NCBI GenBank assembly: GCA_036244855.1 | Contig: BQKZ01006287.1 | Location: 8,043-27,676 of the forward strand | DNA from: Temnopleurus reevesii | Lineage: Eukaryota > Echinodermata > Echinoidea > Temnopleuroida > Temnopleuridae | Direction: 5' to 3' | DNA length: 19,634 nucleotides | In this document: piece after piece, positions 1 to 9,835 of the stretch | Position numbering within the stretch: the first letter of the stretch is position 1 | Layout of the letters: each line of letters opens with the position of its first letter | Notes under the pieces: generated by a model | Seen by the model: only the letters and a program-made list of their open reading frames with translations | Database searches by the model: none | What the model was told of the DNA's origin: nothing | Program-made: the position numbers and the translations under genes

Positions 1-1162
1 TCTGCAAGGGCACCCTAATTAATTGAACCCCTGCTGCACACATTTTCCGAAAACCCCTTTTTGCGCCAAAATCTAAACACTGATATTGGGTGCGCGCACG
101 GCAACCACAGAATTAACCCGGAACGGAGGAGTGGGAAGGGGGTGGGGGTACGTGTAGAGATGATGAACATGCATGATACACCTGTATAGGCCTATATATT
201 GATAATTCCACGAACATTATACATTTATTTAACGAAAAAACTGTATAAAGAACGATGAAAACTACCGAATTATGCAAAAATTGTAAAATATGCGCCGAAT
301 GAAGGACAGTCAAAGAGCTTTATAGATTAACATAGAAAATAAAAAAGCTCTTTGAGGACATTCAGAACGCAAAGCTTTTATTTTTCGATTAAGAGCAAGG
401 AGGACTTGGGAGGACCGGACAAGATGCGTTGCCGTCATACATGCTACTGTACTTCGTTTCAATCGGATAATCATTTCTCCTAATTTTTTTATTTTTATGA
501 ATCATAGTCCAAATTAAATATTTTCTGATACCTGAAAATATTATTTAGAGGCTAACCATGTTCCTTGAAATATATTTCCGTACATTACAATAACCCCGAT
601 CCTTGATGTAGTATTAAGTGTTGCCAATTTGTTAGTCGCCATTTTCGGCCATGAACTCGCGACGCGACGTAAGATAGAAGATCAACAATTAACAACGCAA
701 CTTTTGGAGCTAAGAAAGGGCTGCTGTCAGACGTCTGATTGGGAATTTTCCTACATTCCAGTCTCAAGTCATTACCATAGAAGGTGCTTAGTGAAATAGT
801 AGGTAAATATGAAGCTCATAGTGAAATGGGAGACTTGGGGAATTCACAATGACAATTGCATCTTTACGTTAAACTTCTGTAAAATTTATACGGTACCACA
901 CACAAACACTGCAGCACAGCACGCTGCCGCTGGCCCATATGATATGCGATGCGCGCGTGCATTGTTTGTGTATGATGGGGTCACATTAATTCGTATACTT
1001 TTTCTAAAGCATTTTTGGATCGTGGTACATGTACTTAGCAAAATATATCTTGTAACATACAAAATTATTTTCTGAAATACTAGCATGAAATGAAACTAGA
1101 TATTTTAGGCTTCAAATATTGCCAAAAATAAAATTAATCCACGAAAGAATCAAGGACAAGGA
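1..1162. other. AT-rich non-coding stretch
   Basis: I find no convincing gene here. Open frames at 113-313, 585-767, 809-1075 and 886-1086 are short, have no recognisable motif and overlap each other on opposite strands. Two small symmetric sites stand out: a perfect 12-bp palindrome tataggcctata at 185-196 and an 11-bp hairpin at 311-354. The rest looks like unique, diverged intergenic or intronic DNA. Confidence 0.5.
311..354. repeat. Short hairpin, 11-bp perfect arms
   Basis: The arms caaagagcttt (311-321) and aaagctctttg (344-354) are exact reverse complements around an AT-rich 22-nt loop. Pairing may continue imperfectly outward to about 289 and 373, which would fit an old, decayed fold-back element. 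Confidence 0.5.
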
Positions 1163-1176
1163 GATATCGCGATATC
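1163..1176. repeat. Perfect 14-bp palindrome gatatcgcgatatc
   Basis: This is a fully self-complementary 14-mer with a central CGCG in otherwise AT-rich DNA. It could be a symmetric protein-binding site or a chance event. Nothing nearby decides between them. Confidence 0.4.
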
Positions 1177-1353
1177 AAAATTTGATTGACGAAACGATCG
1201 CATCGCTCCATGCTAGAAAATGGCGAGAATTGTCAACAAACTGTGTCATAATAATTCGTAGGCCCTGTTTGAAAAAGATTTACTATAAAATTGCTTCCAT
1301 CTAAGATGCAAAATTTACAGGAGCTTGACCACAAAATATCAAGGAATCGAATG

Positions 1354-1532
1354 GTCAGGGTGCTACAAGAATATTTTCCACCACTTGCCCGACAGAACAA
1401 GTGTCTTTTCAAATTTATGGCCCAAACACAATTTCTATGCCTTTTTGAGCAAGTGACAATTTTATTTACTTGCCCAATGACTCAATTTTGTTGCCCTGGG
1501 CATTCGGGCAAGTGGGTTTGTAGCGCCCTGAT
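1354..1532. mobile_element. MITE-like element with two-part terminal inverted repeats
   Basis: The left end carries cagggtgctacaa (1356-1368) and then ccacttgcccga (1381-1392). The right end carries tcgggcaagtgg (1504-1515) and then ttgtagcgccctg (1518-1530). These are reverse complements in the correct nested order. The left end has about 10 extra bases between its two blocks. The interior repeats the acttgccc motif near 1470. The structure is that of a small non-autonomous inverted-repeat transposon. A 131-codon frame (1291-1686) runs through it, but it has no motif and is probably fortuitous. No clear target-site duplication is visible. Confidence 0.6.
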
Positions 1533-1821
1533 GGTATTTCTGTCTGAAAATTGGAAGGATTCACTTCAGTGTCGCAAGACCCGTGTTTTTCTGCAAATGC
1601 AAGCAAATCTGCCGATCTTTTGGCAATATTTTCATTGTTTTGGGTCCTTTTGCCAAGAAAATTTCCAATTTAGCTTAGGCAAATAAACAACGCTCTTTAC
1701 GATGGTGATGTTAGATTTGCAATATTTCATCGATTTTGTAGAAATTCATAAGATGTACGAATTAATATGATGCGGGAATTAATGTGACAGCACCATACGG
1801 TACTTGGTAGGCCTATAACTA

Positions 1822-1946
1822 TAAAGCGCCTATTCACTTCAGTATCTATCACGAGTACCCTACAACTATAACAAGGCCTGGCTAGGGANTAAAGCGCCTA
1901 TTCACATCACGAGTACAGCTATAAGTATAACAAGGCCTGGCTATGG
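1822..1946. repeat. Two-unit imperfect tandem duplication containing an N
   Basis: Unit 1 (1822-1888) and unit 2 (1890-1946) both start taaagcgcctattcac, share atcacgagtac, and end aacaaggcctggct. Unit 1 has about 10 extra bases after the first block. The only ambiguous base of the window, at 1889, sits exactly at the junction. That may mean the read or assembly was uncertain at the repeat boundary. Confidence 0.8.
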
Positions 1947-2019
1947 ATGTTTCCAATGCCCACAACCCATGTACATGTATTCCCCAGACGTGGTCACGTG
2001 GGGCTGATATAGTTTCTGA

Positions 2020-2359
2020 GCAAACCCGGAGATTAGTGCCCAGATGCACGCAATATATTCAACTTGTCATGCTTGTGCGGCAGTGCGACGGCAATGATTT
2101 TTGCACCAGATTTGACCAACATACGTTTGATAAGTTGGCTCAAATTTACACTTTCTTACATCAAAATCGATTAGATTTTCAACAAATTTCTTGAAATATA
2201 GAAGGAGGGGAAAGAAAATAACATTTGAAACTATAATTCTGTATATAGAATGTAATTAAAGTTGCTTTTGGCACTTGTTTTGTGGATGGTTACCTGTGCA
2301 CTTCTGCCGCCGATGTTTGCAATTTATACATGATGCATGCAATCTGGGCACTAATCTCA
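2020..2359 (+). mobile_element. MITE-like element copy 1 (about 330 bp)
   Basis: The left end reads gagattagtgcccagat (from 2030). The same sequence appears in reverse complement at the right end (gcactaatctc, up to about 2359), so this copy has its own terminal inverted repeats of roughly 20 bp. Similarity to the flanking copy extends a little outward, to about 2020. It contains no transposase frame. The frame 1943-2194 overlaps its left half and carries no motif. Almost the whole element is repeated in inverted orientation at 2429-2781. The termini do not let me assign a superfamily. Confidence 0.7.
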
Positions 2360-2428
2360 GTCTGGGATTGCCAGTTTCTGTAAACCCTCGCAGTTCTCCT
2401 GGCCAGACCAAGAAACCAACTAAAGAAG

Positions 2429-2781
2429 AAGATTAGGGCCCAGATTGCGTGCTCATAAACATTGCAAACTTTGCCATTGCGGCAGAACTGCCGGGTAAAC
2501 CATCCACAAAACAAGTCCTTAATTGACTTAAATTACATTTTATAACTAAACAGTTTGAAATTGAAATGTTATTTTCTTTCCCCTCCTTCCATATTTCAAA
2601 AATCTGTTGAAAAATTTAATAAATTTTGATTTTGAATTGTTAACTTGAGCCAACACTCCAAATGTTTGTTGGTCGAATCTGGTGCAAAAATCATCGCCGA
2701 CGCACTACCGCACACTTCCATAGGATTATACACAAATTGAATACATCGTGCGCATCTGGATCTTAATCTCGAGGGTTGCCT
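2429..2781 (-). mobile_element. MITE-like element copy 2, inverted relative to copy 1
   Basis: Read on the minus strand, this copy follows copy 1 block by block. Shared blocks include gattttttgcaccagatt..gaccaaca, ttggctcaa, ggaggggaaagaaaataaca and acttgttttgtggatggtt. Identity is roughly three quarters with several small indels, including an insertion after attcaa.ttgt. Its ends (agattagggcccagat from 2430; taatctc to 2770) match the termini of copy 1. A 70-bp spacer separates the two copies, so together they can fold into a hairpin of over 300 bp. Confidence 0.7.
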
Positions 2782-2825
2782 TCTAGCACTTTTAAGAGGA
2801 TGTTGCGAATAAGTATTAATATAAC

Positions 2826-2887
2826 GAGAATGCCGTTGTGCTTGTTGTACTTGGAGGAAGGAAATCTACAAGTACAACAGCATTCTC
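2826..2887. repeat. Hairpin with 19-bp arms
   Basis: The arm gagaatgccgttgtgcttg (2826-2844) pairs with caagtacaacagcattctc (2869-2887) with only two mismatches, both G:T-compatible in RNA. The loop is 24 nt. It lies directly beside the inverted MITE pair. Confidence 0.65.
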
Positions 2888-2920
2888 ATGAAATATTTCC
2901 CCCTTGCGTTAAGGGGTCGG

Positions 2921-3075
2921 ACAGTCGGACACCAAGAAGAATTGCATTGATATCGAACACATGCGCAGTCACGTGCCAGCGATTGTTTGCTGTGTAACCA
3001 AGCGGAATTAGCCAGTCATGTTAGCACATTTCTTTTTTGGACGAGATCGCCAATTCTTCTTCGTGCCGTACACTG
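2921..3075. repeat. Imperfect inverted repeat around gaagaagaattg
   Basis: The segment caccaagaagaattg (2930-2944) pairs with caattcttcttcgtg (3051-3065) at 14 of 15 positions. Weaker pairing extends both outward and inward. The roughly 105-bp interior is unique and contains no frame. This is probably an older fold-back element in the same cluster. Confidence 0.45.
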
Positions 3076-3238
3076 GACCTCATTAATGTCCATGAACTTT
3101 GTATACGATTAAAGACTTGCAAGGGTCTCGAGAGGTGGCATATTTCATCATTTGGCCAAAACAACTGCCTTACAACTACGTCATTTGCAAATTGAATAGT
3201 CTTGATTTTTGCGCGCTGTACAAACTATCATTATTACC

Positions 3239-3362
3239 GGGCTTTCACATTCACAACGCGGACGTTATCGAGGCCGTTAACTGAAAAGAATTAGTGGGCC
3301 GTGACCGTTCTTCTATTGACTTAACGGCCTCGATGATGTCTGCGTTGTGAATGCGAAAGCCC
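3239..3362. mobile_element. 124-bp hairpin element, 42-bp arms
   Basis: The arm at 3239-3280 (gggctttcacattcacaacg...) is the reverse complement of 3321-3362 (...gaatgcgaaagccc) except for 4 mismatches in 42. The loop is 40 nt. GC content is above that of the flanks. The size and symmetry are those of a small fold-back MITE. The frame 3099-3284 ends inside the left arm and is not considered a gene. Confidence 0.75.
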
Positions 3363-5017
3363 AGTATTTAACGGTGCTCATTAGTACGAGTGCTCATGAT
3401 GACATGGTAAACGATGAGGATGACTGCAGCTTGTAATTGATAACAACTTACAGCGATGGACCAGTTTTGGGAGGAGGGCTCTTCAGATATTTAATTTGTT
3501 TGCGAGCTGCAGTAAAATTGTTACCGTAATGCATTTTTTCAATAGTAATTTAGAGCATGTTCATAGTTTGTTTGAATGAAATCGACCTAGAAATGGCTTA
3601 ATTATCGCAAAATAAAAAATCATGCTGTGGTTGTATTCTCCCTTACAGAACATGCTTCATGTACAAAATGAATGCAAACTCACACACCGCAGACAATACC
3701 ACCGATCGCACTGCCCAATTCAGGCCGACACTCCCCCGTGCAAAAGCACTTAGTACATCGTAGGAATAATGGCCGATTGACGTGTTGGACGTAAAGTACA
3801 CAGAATACGAGCAAAAATGTACTCCTAATATCCCACACAGATATATTTAGGCATGTAAAGCAACTTGTGAATACATCAGCTCGTTGAACATCACTTTCGG
3901 TATCCCGTTCATTACGAATCTATACCTTTAATTTAACACTCCCTGTCAACTTTGTTATATAATTGTCATCAAAACATCAAGATTATTACACCCGCGACTT
4001 TCACCGAACAGAAGTTGAGCTGGATGTTTGCAAGAGGCATCAAGAGAGAAAGAAATTTGGTTTATAAAATTTCTGTTTTTTTCTTATTTAATAGATTTTT
4101 GCAGTCTTCTCTAGCCTCTTTTAACTATTTAAAGATTGTGCTATTTGAAATAATGATGATATTTATCTCTTGACTTAAAAGATGATTTCACATTTTTTTC
4201 TGGGGGGGGGGGTATATAATACAAATACAGTATCCCACAGTATACATGTAGGTCTACAAAATAATTGAAGACTACTATTTTTCAAGCATCAGGATTTTTG
4301 AACCACTCTTAATTTGAGTTAAAAAAGGAAAGAAGTAATTAAAAAGTGCAATTGAGGGGTTTAAGAGTTTGTAATAGGAGTTTTTCGGCCACCCACATTT
4401 TGAGAGGAAAAAAAGTCATTAAAAAATGCCTCCTCAAACTTCCACAATAATACAGCACACATGATATTTATCACAGTAACAGAAAAACAGAAGGTAGCAT
4501 TTGAAAAAAGGCATCTCTTCATGCTAAATATCTCTTTCCTTTTATGCAATGGGTGCTCCCAAGAATCACTTTCCAAAAAGTACATATATCTAACACTTCC
4601 TCACCACTGCTACTCGCCTGCACGTTGTAAACTGCAAGCAGAAAATTTATATAGTCGGCACATGTGGTCGAAAACCAGGTAGGGTTGTCAAATTCCTCCC
4701 GCAAATACAAGTACATGTAAGATGTAATCGGTTGTTGCTATGGCATTTCGTAATTGCTTTCTTTAATTTATCTTTTTATCCAATCAAGTACCAGTTATAC
4801 TTAAATGATATAAATGAGAATGATGAAAAAATGGTGAAAATAGTTATCAAAAGTGTGCAAACATCATCAGTGGTCGAAAACCCCTTCAGCTTTTCGACAG
4901 AGAGTACATGTACTTGCCACAATTACAGAAAAACATCAGTAGCAGTGAAAAAATAGTATCCGTGAATACCACCTTTCTTTCATACAAATTCAATGTTCCT
5001 AAGACAAGAATCACATT
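3363..5017. other. AT-rich non-coding stretch
   Basis: No gene is supported. Short frames (3952-4173, 4361-4585, 4461-4682, 4519-4716, 4732-4956) overlap on both strands, use AT-rich codons and show no domain. A run of 11 G at 4202-4212 interrupts the AT-rich background. A short peptide ending VAVKK at about 4935-4952 resembles the lysine motif of kinases, but it is isolated and runs into a stop. Confidence 0.45.
4202..4212 (+). repeat. G11 homopolymer
   Basis: Eleven consecutive G sit between a T-rich stretch and tatataatac. Such runs are prone to slippage and to sequencing error, so the exact length is uncertain. Confidence 0.85.
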
Positions 5018-5106
5018 TCAAGGTTTTGAAATGCGTTTAATTCAGAAAACTTTGCTTAAATTACAGTGTATACAGCTATCGAATACAAAGCATTTCAAAA
5101 TTCAAT
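5018..5106. repeat. Imperfect hairpin, 11-bp perfect core
   Basis: The core ttttgaaatgc (5024-5034) pairs exactly with gcatttcaaaa (5090-5100). Imperfect pairing continues inward (gtttaattc with gaatacaaa). The loop is rather long and AT-rich. It is possibly a decayed fold-back, and chance cannot be excluded in such AT-rich sequence. Confidence 0.35.
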
Positions 5107-5900
5107 CATGAATTGCAGAAAAAAATGAACGTTGAAACATGATTCTAGCAGAATCACTCTTTGACCCCTTGAGTTTGCGATCTACAAGTACAGCCACCAA
5201 ATGGCTGCCAACATGGAGAACCTTTGTACACACAATTTCACATTTTCTTGGTATTGTAGAAAAGAAGACAACATGTTTACTCTTTTGTTATGATTTTTAT
5301 GAATGAAATGAAATTCTTCAACATATATTTAAAATAGAGGGTATTAATGAGTCACTATACATGTAAGAGTAGTTTCTTGGCATATTTTGACTCCAATTTA
5401 TTACTTTCCTACATATAGACAGCAATACGGGTTACATATATGTAGCCATCTGTTTCTTGGGAAAGATATAATTTGGAGGAATTTCAAATGGTGGATCCCT
5501 GTTGTCTTTACATGTAGTACAGATTGAAAGAAGATCACCTGGGACAGGTGCATTTCTTGTTTCCTTTAGCTGAAGAAAGATTTCTTAGCTGACGATTGGT
5601 TACTTATAAGGGTATCCAAGGTCAAAAAGAGATATTTTTTGTGTCACTTTAATAACACAAAATAACTTAATCTGACATGATGCGGATTAGATTACTACAT
5701 ATAGTCAAGGAGTTTGAAGTGAATAAACATCCCTTTCATGATCGACGCACAGAACATAAAAGAGAGTTACGCTCTGCATTGCTTTGTCAATGCATGCGCA
5801 TTCTTTTTGTGTACATCCCTATTTGCGTATGAGTGTGAGCTACATAGTCTTCAAACAAGTCGTCTTATGATTTATCATGAGAAACGTTCAAGTTTTGAAA
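5107..5900. other. AT-rich non-coding stretch
   Basis: I see no gene, structured RNA or sizeable repeat. The stretch holds two TACATGTA octamers (5358-5365 and 5509-5516) and scattered stop codons in all frames. Confidence 0.45.
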
Positions 5901-5917
5901 TTTAATATTCCAAAAAC

Positions 5918-6112
5918 GAAACACAGGGAATAATTTTCTTGGTATTGCATTGCAATTCGCTATTCATTTTCTTATAATTGCTACACAAAACATGTTTTGT
6001 TTAACAACTTTTTATATAGGACTGTACAGTAAAGTATTTAAAATGTTTCCTAAATATCTACATGTAAAAGTGCTAATTAAAACATGAAGAGAAAAATTAT
6101 TCCCTGAAACAC
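5918..6112. repeat. Imperfect inverted repeat around cagggaataat
   Basis: The sequence cagggaataattttct (from about 5925) recurs in reverse complement as aaaaattattccctg (to about 6106). A few further bases pair outward. Between the arms lies a perfect 16-bp palindrome acaaaacatgttttgt (5985-6000), which is not centred between them. This is either a decayed fold-back or chance AT-rich pairing. Confidence 0.4.
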
Positions 6113-6189
6113 TTTTTTAATTTCATGTGATATTCAAGGGATTTGGTTTTGTGTATCATACTAGCGACAAGCAAATTATTATTTGTGGC

Positions 6190-6298
6190 CTCAGATTCCC
6201 TTTTGATTAATTTGATAAACATTCATTGACTGTATTCTAACACACATTTTTATAACTTCAGTCAACCTCAAAATTAATCAAATTGTGATGGAATGAGC
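6190..6298. repeat. Imperfect hairpin around tttgattaattt
   Basis: The 12-mer tttgattaattt (6202-6213) has its exact reverse complement at 6271-6282. A second short pair (ttgactg near 6226 with cagtcaa near 6259) lies nearer the loop. It is of modest strength and AT-rich. Confidence 0.4.
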
Positions 6299-6356
6299 AG
6301 ATACTTTCATTTGACTAAATATAGCGCTGTTGCATTGAGATAAAGATTTACAATAG

Positions 6357-6489
6357 ATGATGATGGACTGGCAGACCCAGGCAGGAGGATTTGCCAGTGG
6401 TATGAAGATGTTGAGTGAGAGTGACTTGAGAGAGTATATTTTGATGGGACAGACTGTGCGGAAATTTAGTCAACTACCTAGTCAATGAG
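6357..6489 (+). pseudogene. Broken tyrosine-kinase-like catalytic-loop exon
   Basis: A 43-codon frame runs from ATG at 6357 to TGA at 6486. It is less AT-rich than its flanks and has exon-like codon texture. Residues 12-21 read FASGMKMLSE. This closely resembles the stretch before the catalytic loop in receptor tyrosine kinases (typically IASGMKYLSE followed by the HRD loop). Where HRDLAARN should follow, only a short LREY is present, and then ILMGQTVRKFS, which resembles the strand leading to DFG. Shifting frame after that, the last bases read LVNE and stop at a splice donor GAG|GTAAAA (GT at 6490). I infer a decayed exon with a deletion removing the catalytic Asp and a frameshift at DFG. 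The upstream acceptor is weak. The alternative is a chance similarity. The family is not assigned. Confidence 0.35.
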
Positions 6490-6499
6490 GTAAAAAATG

Positions 6500-7930
6500 T
6501 TAAAATGGAGACACTTGTCCATGTAACTGATTGATCCATAATGTTTATTTTAATATCAAATCAACTCAATTTAAATACCTGCATGTAAGAATATCAAATT
6601 GTAATGTTTTTATTAAGCCATCCAGCGGGATTAAGTAGATTGGTGTTAAAAATAAACTCTTCAAAACTTTCAAAAGACCCAGACTTGCATTTCGCTTGTC
6701 TTTAGGTTGGTTCATGAAAAAGGCAGACTCAATGGAGGCTGCAACTGTATAGAGTTACATGGAAAGGGGAGGGCCTGAACACATTTACAGTTGGGCTAAT
6801 AAAAAAAAGTTAGTTCGGAAAAGATGTAAAAAGCAGTGACTTTTGTTTTTGATAATACAATTAAGAAAAATCTATACACCCATTTTCTGCTCAATAATGT
6901 AACAGATCTTGATAGCCACTTCTACATACATTCTAATTGATGGTGGAGGTTCATTTGAACCTACACTGTACACGTATGTAAAGCTGAATATACAGGGAAT
7001 GGTCATTCACTGTACTCTCGTCTGAAACCTGTAGCTGAATACTTGACAGTTATCTGAGACTGCCAAGCTGTTCACCGAACAACTATCAGAATTTGTGTAT
7101 TAATTATCCTTTATTTAGTTTCTGAGGAAGGGGAGGGACTTCAATTTTGCTAAATACAATTAAAAAAATGGTTGGGTATAAAGACATCTCATCATGTTTC
7201 ACAATTAAGTGGATGCATTACTGGAGAAATGCTGTAATCCGAGCATATTCGATGCATCACGTTGGTTGGACTGGTTGGCACTTCTAGCAGGTGGTTGGTC
7301 ACCAAGTCCAAGGCAGTTATCGACATGAATATGCATCCTGCTCATCTGTGCCACAGGTATATGTACACGCAACTAGTCCGTGTTAAAGTTTTTAGAAAAG
7401 ACAGCAAATCGTCTTCAGCTGTTCAAGCACCAAATGCATATGTGCGGATTTTGCAAATTTTCATGATTTTGGAAAAGAGATATGATTGTTATTTGATTCT
7501 TGATAGTTGTACTGCAATTGGAATTATATTTGAAATTGATCCTCGTTCAACTCTGTTTTAAACGGGAGTTCCGCATTCTTTTTAAAAGCTTCTCAACATT
7601 TTGTAGTAAAATTATAGGTTTAGCAATATAAATATAAAGTACATACATGTAGTATAGCGTTTGTTCATATATTTACATATATAATACACGTTATAAAGTT
7701 GGGACAGCACGCGGTCCATGTGAGTACTGTATTGGTTTATATCGTCCAGCACATCGGACATTGACATGGTCAACAACAAAAAACAAATTTGAGAATGATT
7801 TATTCAATCTGTTTGCAGTGGATACACATACATGCTTTGTTTATTATATTTTAAAGGCAAATATATCTTTCAAAACACATGAAATACAGGACTGTTTAAA
7901 ACATTAAACTCACTTGCTTTCCTTATCTCC
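6500..7930. other. Mostly featureless stretch with one weak exon-like segment
   Basis: The only longer frame is 7262-7561 (99 codons, TTG start). It contains a segment around 7292-7355 flanked by an AG (ttctagcag) and a possible donor (CACAG|GTATAT). No domain is recognisable and no frame is clearly favoured, so I do not call a gene. A possible acceptor (cttgtctttag) lies near 6705 without a supported exon. The rest is AT-rich unique DNA. Confidence 0.35.
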
Positions 7931-7938
7931 AATTTCAT

Positions 7939-8171
7939 TGATAATAATAAAAAAAAATAATAATAATGAAAATACTGCCACTACTACTACTACTAATAAT
8001 AATAATGATAATAGTAATGATGATAGTAGTAAGAAAAACAATGATGATAATTTATCATAATAAAAATAATAATAATAATGATAATAGTAATAATATTAAT
8101 TATAGCAGTAATAATCATAATAATAATGAAGATAATAATAGTAATAATAATGATAACCATAATAATAATGA
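7939..8171 (+). repeat. Imperfect AAT/ATG/ACT trinucleotide array
   Basis: The tract is about 230 bp of three-base units, mainly AAT with ATG, AGT and ACT variants, beginning with a run of A. The frames reported through it (Asn-rich on +, Ile-rich on -) come from the repeat itself and are not genes. Confidence 0.9.
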
Positions 8172-8229
8172 TACATGTAGTAACATTACTGGATCTTACG
8201 TGTACATACCGCAATTTAATCCTAATTAG

Positions 8230-9385
8230 ATGCTCAAGGTGCTTAGACCAAATTGAATAGAATATTAAATACAGTGCCTACTCCATTTGCCTTGGACATT
8301 TATTGTGCCCTTTTTGTTTTCCCCATCCATTCTACACGTAGAAGGTTTCACACTGAGAATCAAACTGTTACGGTTTCAAATTTAGAAATCATGACAGTAC
8401 TACGGAAGTTGTGCAGCGCAAAGGCACATCATTTTGGTAAAAAAGGCAAGAAGGCAACATGTAAGAACTCAACTTGGAGCTTTGTCTCAGATGAGAAGGT
8501 GAATAGGTGACTTGTAAACTCAGCTCCTCACCTTGTTAAGAAGGCGAGAAGGGATTCGTATAGTCACTTTCACGGTGCATGTTCAAGTTTCGATGAGAGT
8601 GTCCTCTGGAACCATAAGGTTTTGGCTCTAATTTTACATTGTAAGAATGTGTCGAAAGCAAAGTGGCCTACTTGTACCTCTCACAATAATGACATTTACA
8701 TGAAAGACCTTTTCTTACACTCCTTTTTTTTCATGTTCTTTCAGAATTGGTTTCTCTAAATGGTCGCCTTCTTTTCCTGACTCTTGTTCATTTATCATGA
8801 CTTTCTGTTCTTTCTACATTTACTTTACTTTTATACTTCTCTGTTTTGTTATTTCATTGTGTTTTTTCAGATTGAAATCTCCAATACTCTTGATGTCACA
8901 AAATTAATTACATGGTTGATTTTTATTCTGATAGCAACATTTCAAAATGCATCTTTTAAAATGTCTGATGATCATCATATGAAACAAAATTATGTATTAT
9001 GTATAAAACAAATTTAGATAAATATAATTTAAGTTATTTATGCAACCATGTTTTGAGATGAATATTGTACAAAAAAATGCATTCAAATGTTTCAGCATAT
9101 AAACACAGCCTACAGTGTTACACTCTTACAGTTTACAGTACATGCAGTCTACTGAAAGTTCTAATACCAGTTCTGGTAATTGTATCTACATGTATAGTTA
9201 ATATTCGGCAATATCACCCGATGATATTCATAGTCACACATTTTATTTTTTTAACATCTTCACCAAATCAGTCACTGAGAAGTAGTTAACATTAACATAA
9301 TCAATAGCTGAATGAACAACGATTAGTGAATTTATAAGAAGATGTGGAAATGTGGAATGATAGAAAATAATTTGTATGAAATTAA
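8230..9385. other. Non-coding stretch with unsupported exon-like pieces
   Basis: A segment from about 8343 to 8466 has a pyrimidine-rich acceptor (ending acacgtag) and a donor-like ACAT|GTAAGA. It is open in one frame within 8253-8510 (85 codons) but shows no clear domain. Strong-looking acceptors also occur at about 8745 and 8870 (ttctttcag, gttttttcag), followed by AT-rich frames ending at stops. None of these is convincing as a gene. Confidence 0.3.
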
Positions 9386-9516
9386 ATGAAGAAGAAAAAG
9401 GAGATGGAGAGAAAGGAAGAGTAAAAGAAAAAAATAGATAAAAAAAGAAGAAAAAAAATAAAAAAAAAAAGTAAAAATAGAAAAAAAAAAAAAAAAAAAA
9501 TAAAAAAAAAAAAAAG
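9386..9516 (+). repeat. Purine-rich A/AAG tract
   Basis: About 130 bp is almost entirely A and G with a few T. It starts with GAA/GGA units and ends in long A runs. The opposite-strand Phe-rich frame (9332-9544) is an artefact of it. Such tracts can form triplex or curved DNA and expand by slippage. Confidence 0.85.
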
Positions 9517-9750
9517 TAAGTTGTAGTTCAGATCTCAAGGCCATTGTGATTGAGAATATTCAGTTTCCGGAAACACACTAATTAAATCTGTAAGAATACA
9601 CCAATGTAGGGAGAGGGCTCAAAAAGATGCAGATTGAGAAACAAAAATCAAACAGTCGAAGTACAATTAATCTGTAAAATAAAACATAAATACAAGCACT
9701 CAGTTTTGTTGTACATTAAGATCTTCCTCAGACTTCATTCCTGTGATCCA

Positions 9751-9828
9751 TTTCATCCCTCTTCATCTTCCTTCATTCCTGTTCCATCTGTCCCTCTCTA
9801 TCTCTCTCTATCTCTCTCTCTCTGTCTC
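9751..9828 (+). repeat. Pyrimidine tract with (TC)n core
   Basis: A degenerate CTT/TCC-rich lead gives way to TCTC repeats from about 9791 to 9828. The frame 9634-9837 runs through it and is discounted. Confidence 0.85.
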
Positions 9829-9835
9829 AAAACAT

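Noticed and set aside
1291..1686. 131-codon open frame
   Set aside because: It runs through the inverted-repeat element at 1354-1532, has no motif, and is Phe/Gln/Cys-rich without protein-like organisation.
4905..4956. Peptide ending TSVAVKK, resembling the kinase VAVK lysine motif
   Set aside because: It is isolated, runs straight into a stop, has no glycine-rich loop before it and no splice donor, and four or five residues are too few to support a call.
7966..8229. Asn-rich protein frame
   Set aside because: It is produced entirely by the trinucleotide repeat.
8343..8510. Splice-flanked open segment in the frame 8253-8510
   Set aside because: The acceptor looks reasonable, but no domain is recognised and the frame starts at a TTG in AT-rich DNA. 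It may be an exon, but I cannot support it.
9332..9544. Phe-rich membrane-like frame
   Set aside because: It is the complement of the purine tract and not a gene.
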